DNA of 64,000 bases, from assembly GCF_013694365.1 (NCBI RefSeq), contig NZ_CP059275.1:1302001-1366000 (forward strand), in the 5' to 3' direction. Below the pieces are notes generated by a model. That model was given only the letters and a program-made list of their open reading frames with translations, had not been told where the DNA came from and searched no databases. The position numbers and the translations under genes were made by a program. The stretch is from Limosilactobacillus reuteri (GTDB lineage: Bacteria > Bacillota > Bacilli > Lactobacillales > Lactobacillaceae). This document shows, in pieces, positions 40,910 to 49,721 of this stretch (positions within the stretch are counted from its first letter, which is position 1; each line of letters begins with the position of its first letter).

Positions 40910-41093
40910 GCTTGTCGCCGCTCGTCACCGGCGTATCCGTTCCGGATGTTGGCGTTTCGCCCGCTGCGCCACTAGCTGACGTGGCTGGTGCTTCCCCGCC
41001 TAGCGTTGCACTGGACGTTGGCTTGTCGCCGCTCGTTACCGGCGTATCCGTTCCGGATGTTGGCGTTTCGCTCGCTGAGCCACTAGCTGACGT
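40910..41093 (-). repeat. 184-bp inverted copy of the Thr/Ser repeat, left
   Basis: This block is, base for base as far as I compared, the reverse complement of 41706-41889 inside the LysM repeat gene, and is identical to 42999-43182. It carries about one and two thirds of the 111-bp repeat unit in antisense and ends immediately before the ATG of the LysM gene. It is not an independent gene. It probably derives from an assembly or contig end inside the repeat array. Confidence 0.88.
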
Positions 41094-42998
41094 ATGGAAC
41101 ATAAATATCAAATGATTGCTGACCGGCTGTACCGGGTCAAGTTAGTTAAGAAAGGAAACCATTGGATTGCGATTGGCTTAACCGCGTTTACCTTAACCGC
41201 ATTTACCTTAGGCTTAGGCCCAACCACGATTGATGCGGCGAGCTTGTTACCATGGCGAGCGACGACGCCGGCGGAGATCGCGCCCCGCATTGCGCCAACG
41301 GATCAAACCTATACTTTCCGGGCGGGTGACACTTTGTGGGCCTTGGCGCAAGTTTTGGGGATTGATTACCATACTTTGATGGAGTGGAATGGTTTGCACG
41401 AAGGAGATCAGTACCACATTCCGGTGGGAACGGTCGTAAAGATTCGCGGCAACCACGTGACGATGACTACGCCGGATGGTCGGAAACTGATTGATCGAAA
41501 CTTGCCACCGCAAGCCTGGCGGACCCAAATCGGAACGACCAATACGATCCTGTGGCCGCAAGTCAGTTCAGGCCGGAGCAGTGAGCCGATCGGGACTTTT
41601 GGTGGCCTGGGAACGGCGGCCACCCCGCTTGATCAAGGGAGTCAGCCAACCACGAAGGGTGACAAGCCAACGGTCAGTGTAACGCCAGGTGGGGAAGTAC
41701 CCGCTACGTCAGCTAGTGGCTCAGCGAGCGAAACGCCAACATCCGGAACGGATACGCCGGTAACGAGCGGCGACAAGCCAACGTCCAGTGCAACGCTAGG
41801 CGGGGAAGCACCAGCCACGTCAGCTAGTGGCGCAGCGGGCGAAACGCCAACATCCGGAACGGATACGCCGGTGACGAGCGGCGACAAGCCAACGTCCAGT
41901 GCAACGCTAGGCGGGGAAGCACCAGCCACGTCGGATAGTGGTACAGCCAGCGAAACACCAACGTCCGGAACGGACACACCGGTAACGAGCGGTGACAACC
42001 CAACGTCAAGTGCAACGCCAGGTGGGAAAACACCAGCCACGTCGGATAGTGGTACAGCCAGCGAAACGCCAACATCCGGAACGGACACACCGGTAACGAG
42101 CGGCGACAACCCAACGACCAGTGTAACGCCAGGTAGGGAAGCACCGGCAACGTCGGACAGTAGCACAGCCAGCGAAACGCCAACATCCGGAACGGAAACG
42201 CCGGTAACGAGCGGCGACAACCCAACGTCAAGTGTAACGCCAGGTAGGGAAACACCGGCAACGTCGGACAGTAGCACAGCCAGCGAAACGCCAACGTCCG
42301 GGACGGACACACCGGTAACGAGCGGTGACAACCCAACGACCAGTGTAACGCCAGGCAGGGAAGCACCGGCAACGTCCGGCAGTGCCTCAGCGGGTGAAAC
42401 GCCAAGCTCCGGGACGGAAACGCCGGCCACGAGCGGTGACAACCCAACGACCAGTGTAACGCCAGGCAGGGAAGCACCGACAACGTCGGACAGTAGCACA
42501 ACCAGCGAAACGCCAACATCCGGGACGGACACACCGGTAACGAGCGGCGACAATCCAACGACCAGTGCAACGTCAGGCGGGAAAGCACCGGCAACGTCAG
42601 CTAGTGGCTCAGCGAGCGAAACGCCAACATCCGGAACGGATACGCCGGTAACGAGCGGCGACAAGCCAACGTCCAGTGCAACGCTAGGCGGGGAAGTACC
42701 CGCCACGTCAGCTAGTGGCGCAGCCGGTGAAACACCAACGTCCGGGACGGACACGCCGGCCACGAGTGGTAACAACTCAACGACCAGTGTAACGCCAGGT
42801 GGGGAAGTACCCGCTACGTCAGCTAGTGGCTCAGCGAGCGAAACGCCAACATCCGGAACGGATACGCCGGTAACGAGCGGCGACAAGCCAACGTCCAGTG
42901 CAACGCTAGGCGGGGAAGCACCAGCCACGTCAGCTAGTGGCGCAGCGGGCGAAACGCCAACATCCGGAACGGATACGCCGGTGACGAGCGGCGACAAG
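41094..42998 (+). CDS. LysM-domain surface protein with Thr/Ser-rich 37-residue repeats (3' end missing)
   Basis: The N terminus (1-48) has a long signal peptide with YRVKLVKKGNHW, resembling the KxYKxGKxW motif of lactobacillar surface proteins. It is followed by one LysM domain (about 72-118, YTFRAGDTLW to GTVVKIRG) that would bind peptidoglycan. From about residue 185 come about 12 tandem 37-residue repeats of the type SETPTSGTDTPVTSGDKPTSSAT, exactly 111 bp apart, first unit mark at 41731 and last at 42952. The gene is visibly richer in G and C than its neighbours, suggesting transfer. No anchor or natural stop is present: at 42998/42999 it joins an inverted copy of its own repeat. The open frame to 43064 past that point is an artefact. 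Confidence 0.8.
41706..42998 (+). repeat. tandem array of 111-bp repeats
   Basis: About 12 units with a strict 111-bp period (the AAACGCCAAC or variant mark at 41731, 41842, 41953, 42064 and so on to 42952). Units differ by scattered substitutions, for example TSDSGTAS, TSDSSTAS and TSGSASAG versions. The first two units (41706-41888) and the last two (42816-42998) are identical, which points to recombination or assembly copying. The whole array is also open on the antisense strand because of its composition. Confidence 0.92.
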
Positions 42999-43182
42999 GC
43001 TTGTCGCCGCTCGTCACCGGCGTATCCGTTCCGGATGTTGGCGTTTCGCCCGCTGCGCCACTAGCTGACGTGGCTGGTGCTTCCCCGCCTAGCGTTGCAC
43101 TGGACGTTGGCTTGTCGCCGCTCGTTACCGGCGTATCCGTTCCGGATGTTGGCGTTTCGCTCGCTGAGCCACTAGCTGACGT
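42999..43182 (-). repeat. 184-bp inverted copy of the Thr/Ser repeat, right
   Basis: Identical to 40910-41093 and to the reverse complement of 41706-41889. With the sense repeats just before it, it creates a near-perfect palindrome centred at 42998/42999 with arms of about 183 bp. Such a long palindrome without a spacer is unstable in bacteria, so an assembly or joining artefact is the likely explanation. Confidence 0.88.
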
Positions 43183-44016
43183 ATGGATTTCCAAGCCCGT
43201 TTTGATCATCAAAGGGCTCAATTTAAAATACTAATTGATTGGTTCGTTCCTTGTTGGTTCACCGATCGTCGTAACGGCAATAACACGAAGCTTGCCGATG
43301 AAGACTTATTGGCCCTCATGTGCCTAAAAGTTCACTATCAACTTACCACTTGGATGGCCCTCTATCGTTTGGTTAAGCATGCTTTGCCTGAATTAGCGAT
43401 GATTGAGTATTCTCGTTTTACTCGGCGCATCAAGCAACTGGGACCGGTATTACAGGCTATTCGTCAGGGGTTATTATCTTGGACAACCCCCGGATCAATC
43501 GCCATCATTGACAGTTATCCTTTACCGTTATGCCAATATGTGCGCAACTTTCATGCCTGTGCGTTTGCCGGCTATGCTGACATAGGTTACAACGCTACAA
43601 AGAAACAACATTTTTATGGGTTTAAGGTCCATATGGCAGTGACGCCATCCGGACTAATCCTCAATTATGTTGTAACTCCCGCCTCGTTGTCAGATGTTAA
43701 AGTAGCTTTAACGGTAACGCAAGGTTGCCCTTACCCAAATATTCTGGCTGATGTAGATCTTCGGGCTAAATTTGCGCGACGAGGTTATAACTTCTGGACG
43801 CCATATCGATCAAATATGAAAGGGGCTAAGGAACACAATAATCCAACTTTAAAGCGGACTAGACGTCTGATCGAGACAACCTTTGCCAAGCTTACTGCAG
43901 TAGGAAGCGAACAAACTTGTACTCGGAGCTTAGCCGGTTTACGAGCGCAAATTGAATCAATCATCTTGGCCCATAATCTGGAAATTTTAGGCAACGGCAT
44001 AGCAATTCGCGTATAA
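43183..44016 (+). mobile_element. IS982-like transposase
   Basis: A 277-residue DDE transposase. NNTKLADEDLLALMCLKVHYQLT (about 34-56), YSRFTRRIKQL near 79-89, catalytic Asp in AIIDSYPLPLC (near 107-117), GYNATKKQHFYGFKVH near 133-148, second Asp in ILADVDL near 187-193, and Glu in RRLIETTFAKL near 226-236 resemble IS982 family enzymes of lactobacilli. The distance between the second Asp and Glu looks slightly short, so an internal deletion is possible. It is placed between the repeat protein and a broken GNAT gene. Its 3' end shares 14 bases, inverted, with the end of the GNAT fragment. Confidence 0.75.
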
Positions 44017-44154
44017 ATGCAGTTTGACAATACTCATCCAATCTGGGTTGCAACAATGGATGACCAAGTAATCGCCTGGTATGCTCTTGAGTATTTTTAT
44101 CCGCATCCCGCCTATGATCATTCGGCACAGATAGCTATTTACGCGAATTGCTAG
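44017..44154 (+). pseudogene. GNAT acetyltransferase (phosphinothricin-type), middle fragment
   Basis: A 45-codon frame with HPIWVATMDDQVIAWYALEYF and RPAY-like HPAYDHSAQIAIYA, the central strands of phosphinothricin N-acetyltransferase-like GNAT proteins. It ends in ANC and TAG within 14 bases (44140-44153) that are the reverse complement of the transposase 3' end (44000-44013). The gene therefore probably ran into an IS982-type element. The acetyl-CoA binding part is absent, so it cannot be functional. Confidence 0.7.
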
Positions 44155-44283
44155 ATGGATTACCAAATTAGGTTAGCAACAATAAATGATCTACCAGCGA
44201 TTGTCGATATATTTAATCAAGCAATTCCGCTGCAAGTCAACGGTGAGAGTGCACCGATCAAAGTTGCTGATCGACGTGAATGA
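44155..44283 (+). pseudogene. GNAT acetyltransferase (phosphinothricin-type), N-terminal fragment
   Basis: A 42-codon frame beginning MDYQIRLATINDLPAIVDIF, the classic first strand and helix of a GNAT protein, and ending VADRRE then TGA. The family normally continues from this point into the segment found in the fragment that now precedes it. The two pieces are one gene broken by a frameshift or stop at codon 43, shown in reversed order. Confidence 0.72.
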
Positions 44284-44889
44284 ATGAAAGCATTTCGTGA
44301 AGCAATGAGTTGGATTATTCCCATTCTAATCGGGTTAATAATCGCATTAGTAATTAAGCAGTTTTTCTTCCAAATTGTTCGGGTTGATGGACCATCCATG
44401 CAACCAAACTTACAAAATAATGAACGAGTATTTTGTTTGAAAACTGCCAAAATCCATCATGGAAGTGTCGTTGTATTTGATGCTAATGGCATTGATCCGC
44501 AAGTATCAGTTAAAACCGATTATGTTAAGCGAGTAATTGGACTCCCTGGTGATACTGTTAGCTCTAAGAATGGAAACATTTATGTTAACGGCAAAAAGAT
44601 TAATCAAGACTACATTAGCAAGAGTCAACGAACAACCGGAACTGGAAACTGGACACTGCGTAGTATCTCAGTTCAGAACAGTTGGTTAAAGAATAATGGT
44701 GCCACAAAAGTTCCGAAAGGTGAATACTTTGTTCTTGGGGATCACCGGAGCGTTTCAAACGATGGTCGTTACTGGGGATTTGTACCTAAGAGTAAGATTG
44801 ATGGGGTTGTAAAAGTTCCATCATGGACTGGGACAAAGACGACTCGCGAAAACGTTAATAAAGAATGGCAGCACTTCTATGATAAGTAA
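44284..44889 (+). CDS. lepB: signal peptidase I
   Basis: A 201-residue membrane protease that removes signal peptides from exported proteins. One N-terminal transmembrane helix (about 10-30), catalytic Ser in VDGPSMQPNL (Ser38), catalytic Lys in DYVKRVIGLPGDTV (near 79-92), and the conserved GDHRSVSNDGRYWGFV block near 150-165. Length is normal for Gram-positive type I peptidases. A 17-bp perfect inverted repeat follows the stop. Confidence 0.95.
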   Translation: MKAFREAMSWIIPILIGLIIALVIKQFFFQIVRVDGPSMQPNLQNNERVFCLKTAKIHHGSVVVFDANGIDPQVSVKTDYVKRVIGLPGDTVSSKNGNIYVNGKKINQDYISKSQRTTGTGNWTLRSISVQNSWLKNNGATKVPKGEYFVLGDHRSVSNDGRYWGFVPKSKIDGVVKVPSWTGTKTTRENVNKEWQHFYDK

Positions 44890-44898
44890 CCCCTCAAG

Positions 44899-44951
44899 CA
44901 ACAATAGGCCTCTAAGGTTCGTTTTTGCCGGACGTTAGAGGCCTATTGTTG
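44899..44951. terminator. 17-bp perfect inverted repeat, probable terminator
   Basis: Arms 44899-44915 and 44935-44951 are perfectly complementary across a 19-base loop. They start 10 bp after the lepB stop, in a retained intergenic stretch (44890-45005). There is no immediate T run on the + strand. It may be a terminator, a protein site or a mobile repeat remnant. It also falls inside the upstream extension of the next reading frame, which argues that this extension is not coding. Confidence 0.6.
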
Positions 44952-45005
44952 TACTGCGTATTTGCTTTTTATGAAAGTAACTTAACTTATGTCACAGTCC
45001 CTTTT

Positions 45006-46250
45006 ATGAGTGAACAACCTTTTGTTCCATTGATTCTAGGTAGTGATTTCAATGCTTACGGAATGGCGCGGTCGATGTATGAAAAATATGGGATTAAGTC
45101 GCAATTATATGCTCGCCAACCATTGGCACCAACCCGTTATTCAAAAATTGTCGAGTTGCATTATAATGAACAATTACAATCACCGGAAGTGTTTACGAAG
45201 GTATTAATTGAAGCGGCAGATGAGTTTGCTAAGCAAGGCAAGAAGACCGTTTTAATTAGTTGTGGGGATGACTATACTGAATTAGTTGCGAAAAATCGTA
45301 AAGAACTTTCGCAGCACATGTTCTGCCCGTATGCTGATTATGATGAAGTAGCAACATTAACGGATAAAGAGAAGTTCTACAATGTCTGCGAAAAGTATGG
45401 TTTGCCTTACCCTAAAACCGATATTTTAAAACCAGACCTTGATTATAAGAACTATAAATCACCATTTGAATTTCCAATTGCTTTGAAGGCTGCTGATGCG
45501 GTGCAATGGCATAAGGGAAACTTTGAAGGGTATGAAAAGGCTTATATTATTAAGACACCAGAAAGATTAGCGGAAGTTCTTGAGATTATCTATGAGCATA
45601 GTCCATACAATGGCGACCTCGTTTTACAAGAATTTATCCCTGGTGATGATAGTAATATGCGGACCATCAATTGTTACGTTGATAAAGATCATAAGGTAAA
45701 GATGATGTGTCTCGGTCACCCGCTACTTGAAGATTGCAATCCAGCAAATGTTGGTAATTACGTTGCGATTATGCCAGCATATGATCAACAAATTTATGAC
45801 AATATCAAGAATTTCCTTGAAAGTATTGAATTTACTGGATTTGTTAACTTTGATTTGAAATATGACCGTCGTGATGGCCAATTCAAGGTATTTGACCTCA
45901 ATCCTCGCCAAGGTCGTAGTAGTTTCTTCGTTTCATTAAATGGCTATCAACTTGCTACTTTCCCCGTTGAAGATTACGTTTTTGATAGCTTAAAAGATCA
46001 AGAGACGATTTATGGAAACAAAGATGAAAGCAACTATAAGTTATGGCTGGGGGTTTCAAAAAAGACCTTCCTTCAGTATGCTAAAAATAATGAAATTAAA
46101 AAGCAGGCTGAGAAGCTTATTAAAGAAGGCCGCTATGGAACAACTTTCCATTATAACAAGGACATGAATTTCATGCGGTGGTTAATGGAACAACGGATTA
46201 ATCATAACTATCAAAAGAACTTCGAAAAGTACTTTGTCGAAAAGAAATAA
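45006..46250 (+). CDS. aslA: D-aspartate ligase (ATP-grasp)
   Basis: A 414-residue ATP-grasp ligase from ATG 45006. The frame is open up to TTG 44925, but that part is the arm of an inverted repeat. [65 protein letters not shown] and [22 protein letters not shown] closely resemble the Enterococcus faecium enzyme Asl(fm). That enzyme attaches D-aspartate to the lysine side chain of the peptidoglycan precursor. With the adjacent murE and asnB-type genes it fits the D-Asp/D-Asn cross-bridge of lactobacilli. It acts in the cytoplasm on UDP-MurNAc-pentapeptide. Confidence 0.88.
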   Translation: MSEQPFVPLILGSDFNAYGMARSMYEKYGIKSQLYARQPLAPTRYSKIVELHYNEQLQSPEVFTKVLIEAADEFAKQGKKTVLISCGDDYTELVAKNRKELSQHMFCPYADYDEVATLTDKEKFYNVCEKYGLPYPKTDILKPDLDYKNYKSPFEFPIALKAADAVQWHKGNFEGYEKAYIIKTPERLAEVLEIIYEHSPYNGDLVLQEFIPGDDSNMRTINCYVDKDHKVKMMCLGHPLLEDCNPANVGNYVAIMPAYDQQIYDNIKNFLESIEFTGFVNFDLKYDRRDGQFKVFDLNPRQGRSSFFVSLNGYQLATFPVEDYVFDSLKDQETIYGNKDESNYKLWLGVSKKTFLQYAKNNEIKKQAEKLIKEGRYGTTFHYNKDMNFMRWLMEQRINHNYQKNFEKYFVEKK

Positions 46251-47801
46251 ATGGAATTGCATATTACACCTGCTTTAGCATTATTGTGCGAGCACCATTT
46301 ATTGAATCATGTTAGTAATTTGACTGATTTTACCGCAACTAGCGTGTCCTATGATTCACGGAAGGTAAAATCAGGAACTTTGTTCTTTTGTAAAGGAAAT
46401 TTTTTGCCTAAATACCTAGCATCCGCTAAAGAAAAAGGTGCGATTGCGTATGTGGCTGAAAAAGAATATCCAGAAGGCGAAGGATTGCCAGCTATTATCG
46501 TGAACGACGAACAAAAAGCAATGTCTTTACTGGGGGCAGCATTTTATGACTATCCACAAAATGATTTGTTCATTATTGCAATTACAGGAACAAAAGGCAA
46601 AACAACAACGGCTTATTTTGCTGACCATATTTTAGCCCAAAGTACTGCTAATCATATTGCCCTTTTTTCAACGCTTGATCGGATTTTAGGCAATAAGCCG
46701 GAAGATAAATTTAAATCTGATTTGACTACTCCTGAATCTTTAGACCTTTTCCATGATATGCGCGCTGCCGTTGATAATGGAATGACGCACTTAGTAATGG
46801 AAGTATCATCGCAAGCATACAAGAAAAACCGGATTTATGGTTTAAAGTATGATGTTGGAATTTTCTTAAACATCTCGCCAGACCATATCGGACGAAATGA
46901 GCACCCAACTTTTGCTGATTATCTTCACTGTAAGGAACAATTATTAGTAAATTCTGCTAAATGCTTAATCAATGCAGAAACTGAAAAGTTTACTGATGTT
47001 TATTACACTGCTAAGGCAACCACACAACCAGAAGACATTTTCTTATTTGCACGGCGGGGAGCAAACATCGAATTACCTGACAATGCCCAAATAGATTTTG
47101 AATATCGAAATGATTTAGAAGATCTTCATGAAAGTGAATTTGAGTTGACCGCCTTAACTGAGAAAGCAAAGCAGTTGAACTTAGATGGCCGTTATAAAAC
47201 GAGTGTCCCTGGAGATTATAATGAAGGAAATGCGGTCGCTGCAATCATTGCCAGTGGGTTAGCTGGGGCGAGTGCTAACGATGCCGTAGAAACATTGAAT
47301 CATGTTCACATCCGTGGTCGAATGGAAATGATTAACAGTAATACTCATGGAACAATTTATGTTGATTATGCCCATAATTACGCTAGCTTGAAGCGACTCT
47401 TGGCATTCTTAAAACGACAAACTAATGCTGGTAAAGTAACAGTTGTCTTAGGAGCAACCGGTGATAAAGGCATTTCGCGCCGTCCAGGGTTTGGAAAAGC
47501 TTTAACTGAAGAACAACCAGATGAGGTAATTTTGACGACTGATGATCCCGGGTTTGAAGATCCGATGACTATTGCCCGGGAAATAGATTCTTATATTGAT
47601 CATGATAAGGTTAAACATATTCAATTTGAAATGGACCGCGAAACGGCGATCAAAAAGGCAATTGACGGTAGTGGAAATGATGATATTGTAGTCCTTGCAG
47701 GGAAGGGTGAAGATCCTTACCAGAAGATTAATGGTGAAGATGTCCCTTACCTAACTGATGTGAAGATTGCACGTGATTATATTAATGATTTAGAAAGATA
47801 A
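46251..47801 (+). CDS. murE: UDP-N-acetylmuramyl tripeptide synthase MurE, lysine type likely
   Basis: A 516-residue Mur ligase adding the third amino acid of the peptidoglycan stem. ATP loop AITGTKGKTTTAYF (near 109-122), VSYDSRKVKSGTLFF near the N terminus, MEVSSQAYKKNR near 183-194, and the C-terminal specificity region DDPGFEDPMTIAREI where DAP-adding enzymes have DNPR. Absence of DNPR and the neighbouring D-aspartate ligase support L-lysine as substrate. Confidence 0.88.
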   Translation: MELHITPALALLCEHHLLNHVSNLTDFTATSVSYDSRKVKSGTLFFCKGNFLPKYLASAKEKGAIAYVAEKEYPEGEGLPAIIVNDEQKAMSLLGAAFYDYPQNDLFIIAITGTKGKTTTAYFADHILAQSTANHIALFSTLDRILGNKPEDKFKSDLTTPESLDLFHDMRAAVDNGMTHLVMEVSSQAYKKNRIYGLKYDVGIFLNISPDHIGRNEHPTFADYLHCKEQLLVNSAKCLINAETEKFTDVYYTAKATTQPEDIFLFARRGANIELPDNAQIDFEYRNDLEDLHESEFELTALTEKAKQLNLDGRYKTSVPGDYNEGNAVAAIIASGLAGASANDAVETLNHVHIRGRMEMINSNTHGTIYVDYAHNYASLKRLLAFLKRQTNAGKVTVVLGATGDKGISRRPGFGKALTEEQPDEVILTTDDPGFEDPMTIAREIDSYIDHDKVKHIQFEMDRETAIKKAIDGSGNDDIVVLAGKGEDPYQKINGEDVPYLTDVKIARDYINDLER

Positions 47802-49721
47802 ATGTGTGGGATTGTTGCATTTGTTGATAATGAAAAACCACAAATTAAAGACCAATTAATCAAAAAAATGAAGGACCGGATTATTCACCGGGGACCTGAT
47901 GCGGAAGGTCAATATGTGGATGATGATGTAGCACTTGGCTTCCGGCGCTTGAGTTTTATTGATGTTAAGTCTGGTAATCAACCAATCTTTAATGAAGATA
48001 GCTCAAAAGCCATTGAATTCAACGGTGAAATTTACAATTTTGAAGAATTACGTGAAGAATTAATCAGTAAGGGTCACACATTTAAGACACATGCCGATAC
48101 TGAAGTAATCTTGCACGGATATGAAGAATGGGGCAAGGATGTTGTTAACAAGCTGCGCGGAATGTTTGGCTTTGTTATCTGGGATTTTAAGACTAAAGAA
48201 ATGTTCGGTGCCCGTGACCATTTTGGAATTAAACCATTGTATTACGCTAAAATGAACGGTACTTTCTTTGTTGGGTCTGAAATTAAGGCATTTCTTGATC
48301 ATCCTAACTTTAAGAAGGAACTTAATAAAGAAGCGCTTAAACCATACATGACATTCCAATACCCAGTTACTCAAGAAACTTTCTTTAAGGGTGTTTACCG
48401 TCTTCCAGAAGGGCATTACTTCACTTATAAAGACGGTCAGTTTGAAATGACCCAATACTGGGACGAAAACTTTGAGCCAGAAGACGAGACGTTTGATGAA
48501 GCTGTTAACAAGATTGACGAAGTTGTTAAGAATTCTGTTAAGGCACATACCTTTGCAGATAAAGGAATTAAGGTTGGCTCATTCCTTTCCGCAGGGGTTG
48601 ATTCAAGTTTAGTAACGGCTTTGATGCGTCCAGATAATACGTTCTCAATCGGATTTGATAGTACTTACGATGAGACCAAACAAGCACGTGAATTAGCAGC
48701 TAAGATGGGCTTGAAGAATACTGATGAAAAGTTGACTAACGAAGAAGCTTTCCACGCATTCCCAATGATTCAATACTACCTAGATGAACCCGATTCTAAC
48801 CCATCTGTTGTTCCTTTATACTTCTTGAACAAGTTAGCAAAGGATAACGGCTACAAGGCCCTTCTTTCAGGTGAAGGTGCCGATGAATTGTTTGCGGGAT
48901 ACATTGATTATGGTTTTAATACGAAAGTTAAATTTATCCGTTGGGTAACTGATCAATTAAAGAAGATGCCTCGTGAACGTCGGTATAAGTTTGCTAAGTG
49001 GTTAGATGGGAAACACTTCCACGGCCAAGAGCATATGTATCGCAACTTAGCGCCAGCACGGGATACTTTTATTGGTCAAGCATACATCTTTAGTCCTGAA
49101 GAAGCCGCTGACTACTTGCAACCAGAATTTGATTGCGGACCAAGTATTGCCGACATTCTTAATCCACTTTTTGATAAGATGGAAGATAAAGATATCGATG
49201 AAGTCGCAAAGAAGCAATATGTTGACTTACACCGTTTCATGCCTGGCGATATTTGTTTAAAGGCAGATAAGATGAGTATGGCTAACTCTGTTGAAATCCG
49301 GGTACCACTTCTTGACAAAGAGGTAATGAAAGTAGCTGAAACGACACCAACTAAGTACCTCTTTAACTATAAGGATACAAAGTGGGCATTCCGGATGGCT
49401 GCTAATCGGCATTTACCGGAAGAATGGGCTACGCGGCCTAAGATGGGCTTCCCAACTCCAGTCCGTGCATGGCTTCGAGAAAAGAAGTATTACCAAGAAG
49501 TACGTGAATTATTTGAACAAGACTTCGTAAAAGAGTTCTTTGATCAAGAAAAGCTTCTAAAACTTGCCGATGATAACTTCGAAGGCAAGGTGGATGGTCG
49601 TCGTAAGATTTGGACAATCTACACCTTCTTAACGTGGTATAAGTTATATTTCATTGATAACTTCAAACCTGATGAATCGAGAATTGACCGCGCACAAAAA
49701 GCGGCTACAACAGAAGTATAG
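47802..49721 (+). CDS. asnB: asparagine synthetase, glutamine-hydrolysing (AsnB/AsnH)
   Basis: A 639-residue class II amidotransferase. Nucleophile Cys2 in MCGIVAFVDN, glutaminase signature GFRRLSFID and EFNGEIYNFEELR, synthetase P-loop SFLSAGVDSSLV (near 262-273, with SAG in place of the usual SGG), and RPKMGFPTPVRAWL near 545-558. In this context it may amidate D-aspartate of the peptidoglycan cross-bridge like L. lactis AsnH, not only make free asparagine. That role is inferred from the neighbours. Confidence 0.92.
   Translation: MCGIVAFVDNEKPQIKDQLIKKMKDRIIHRGPDAEGQYVDDDVALGFRRLSFIDVKSGNQPIFNEDSSKAIEFNGEIYNFEELREELISKGHTFKTHADTEVILHGYEEWGKDVVNKLRGMFGFVIWDFKTKEMFGARDHFGIKPLYYAKMNGTFFVGSEIKAFLDHPNFKKELNKEALKPYMTFQYPVTQETFFKGVYRLPEGHYFTYKDGQFEMTQYWDENFEPEDETFDEAVNKIDEVVKNSVKAHTFADKGIKVGSFLSAGVDSSLVTALMRPDNTFSIGFDSTYDETKQARELAAKMGLKNTDEKLTNEEAFHAFPMIQYYLDEPDSNPSVVPLYFLNKLAKDNGYKALLSGEGADELFAGYIDYGFNTKVKFIRWVTDQLKKMPRERRYKFAKWLDGKHFHGQEHMYRNLAPARDTFIGQAYIFSPEEAADYLQPEFDCGPSIADILNPLFDKMEDKDIDEVAKKQYVDLHRFMPGDICLKADKMSMANSVEIRVPLLDKEVMKVAETTPTKYLFNYKDTKWAFRMAANRHLPEEWATRPKMGFPTPVRAWLREKKYYQEVRELFEQDFVKEFFDQEKLLKLADDNFEGKVDGRRKIWTIYTFLTWYKLYFIDNFKPDESRIDRAQKAATTEV

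Noticed and set aside
41642..42997. A 451-codon antisense frame rich in Val, Pro, Leu and Asp across the repeat array
   Set aside because: It arises because the 111-bp repeat (a multiple of three) is open in several frames. The sense frame has a signal peptide and LysM domain, the antisense one has no start context or domain.
41706..42998. CRISPR array
   Set aside because: The repeats are contiguous 111-bp coding units without unique spacers and continue one reading frame.
42999..43064. C-terminal 22 codons of the repeat protein running into the inverted block
   Set aside because: These codons read the reverse complement of the gene's own repeat after the junction at 42998, so they are an artefact and not the true C terminus.
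44925..45005. N-terminal extension of the D-aspartate ligase
   Set aside because: It begins inside the loop and arm of a 17-bp inverted repeat and has no similarity to the family start; ATG 45006 fits.
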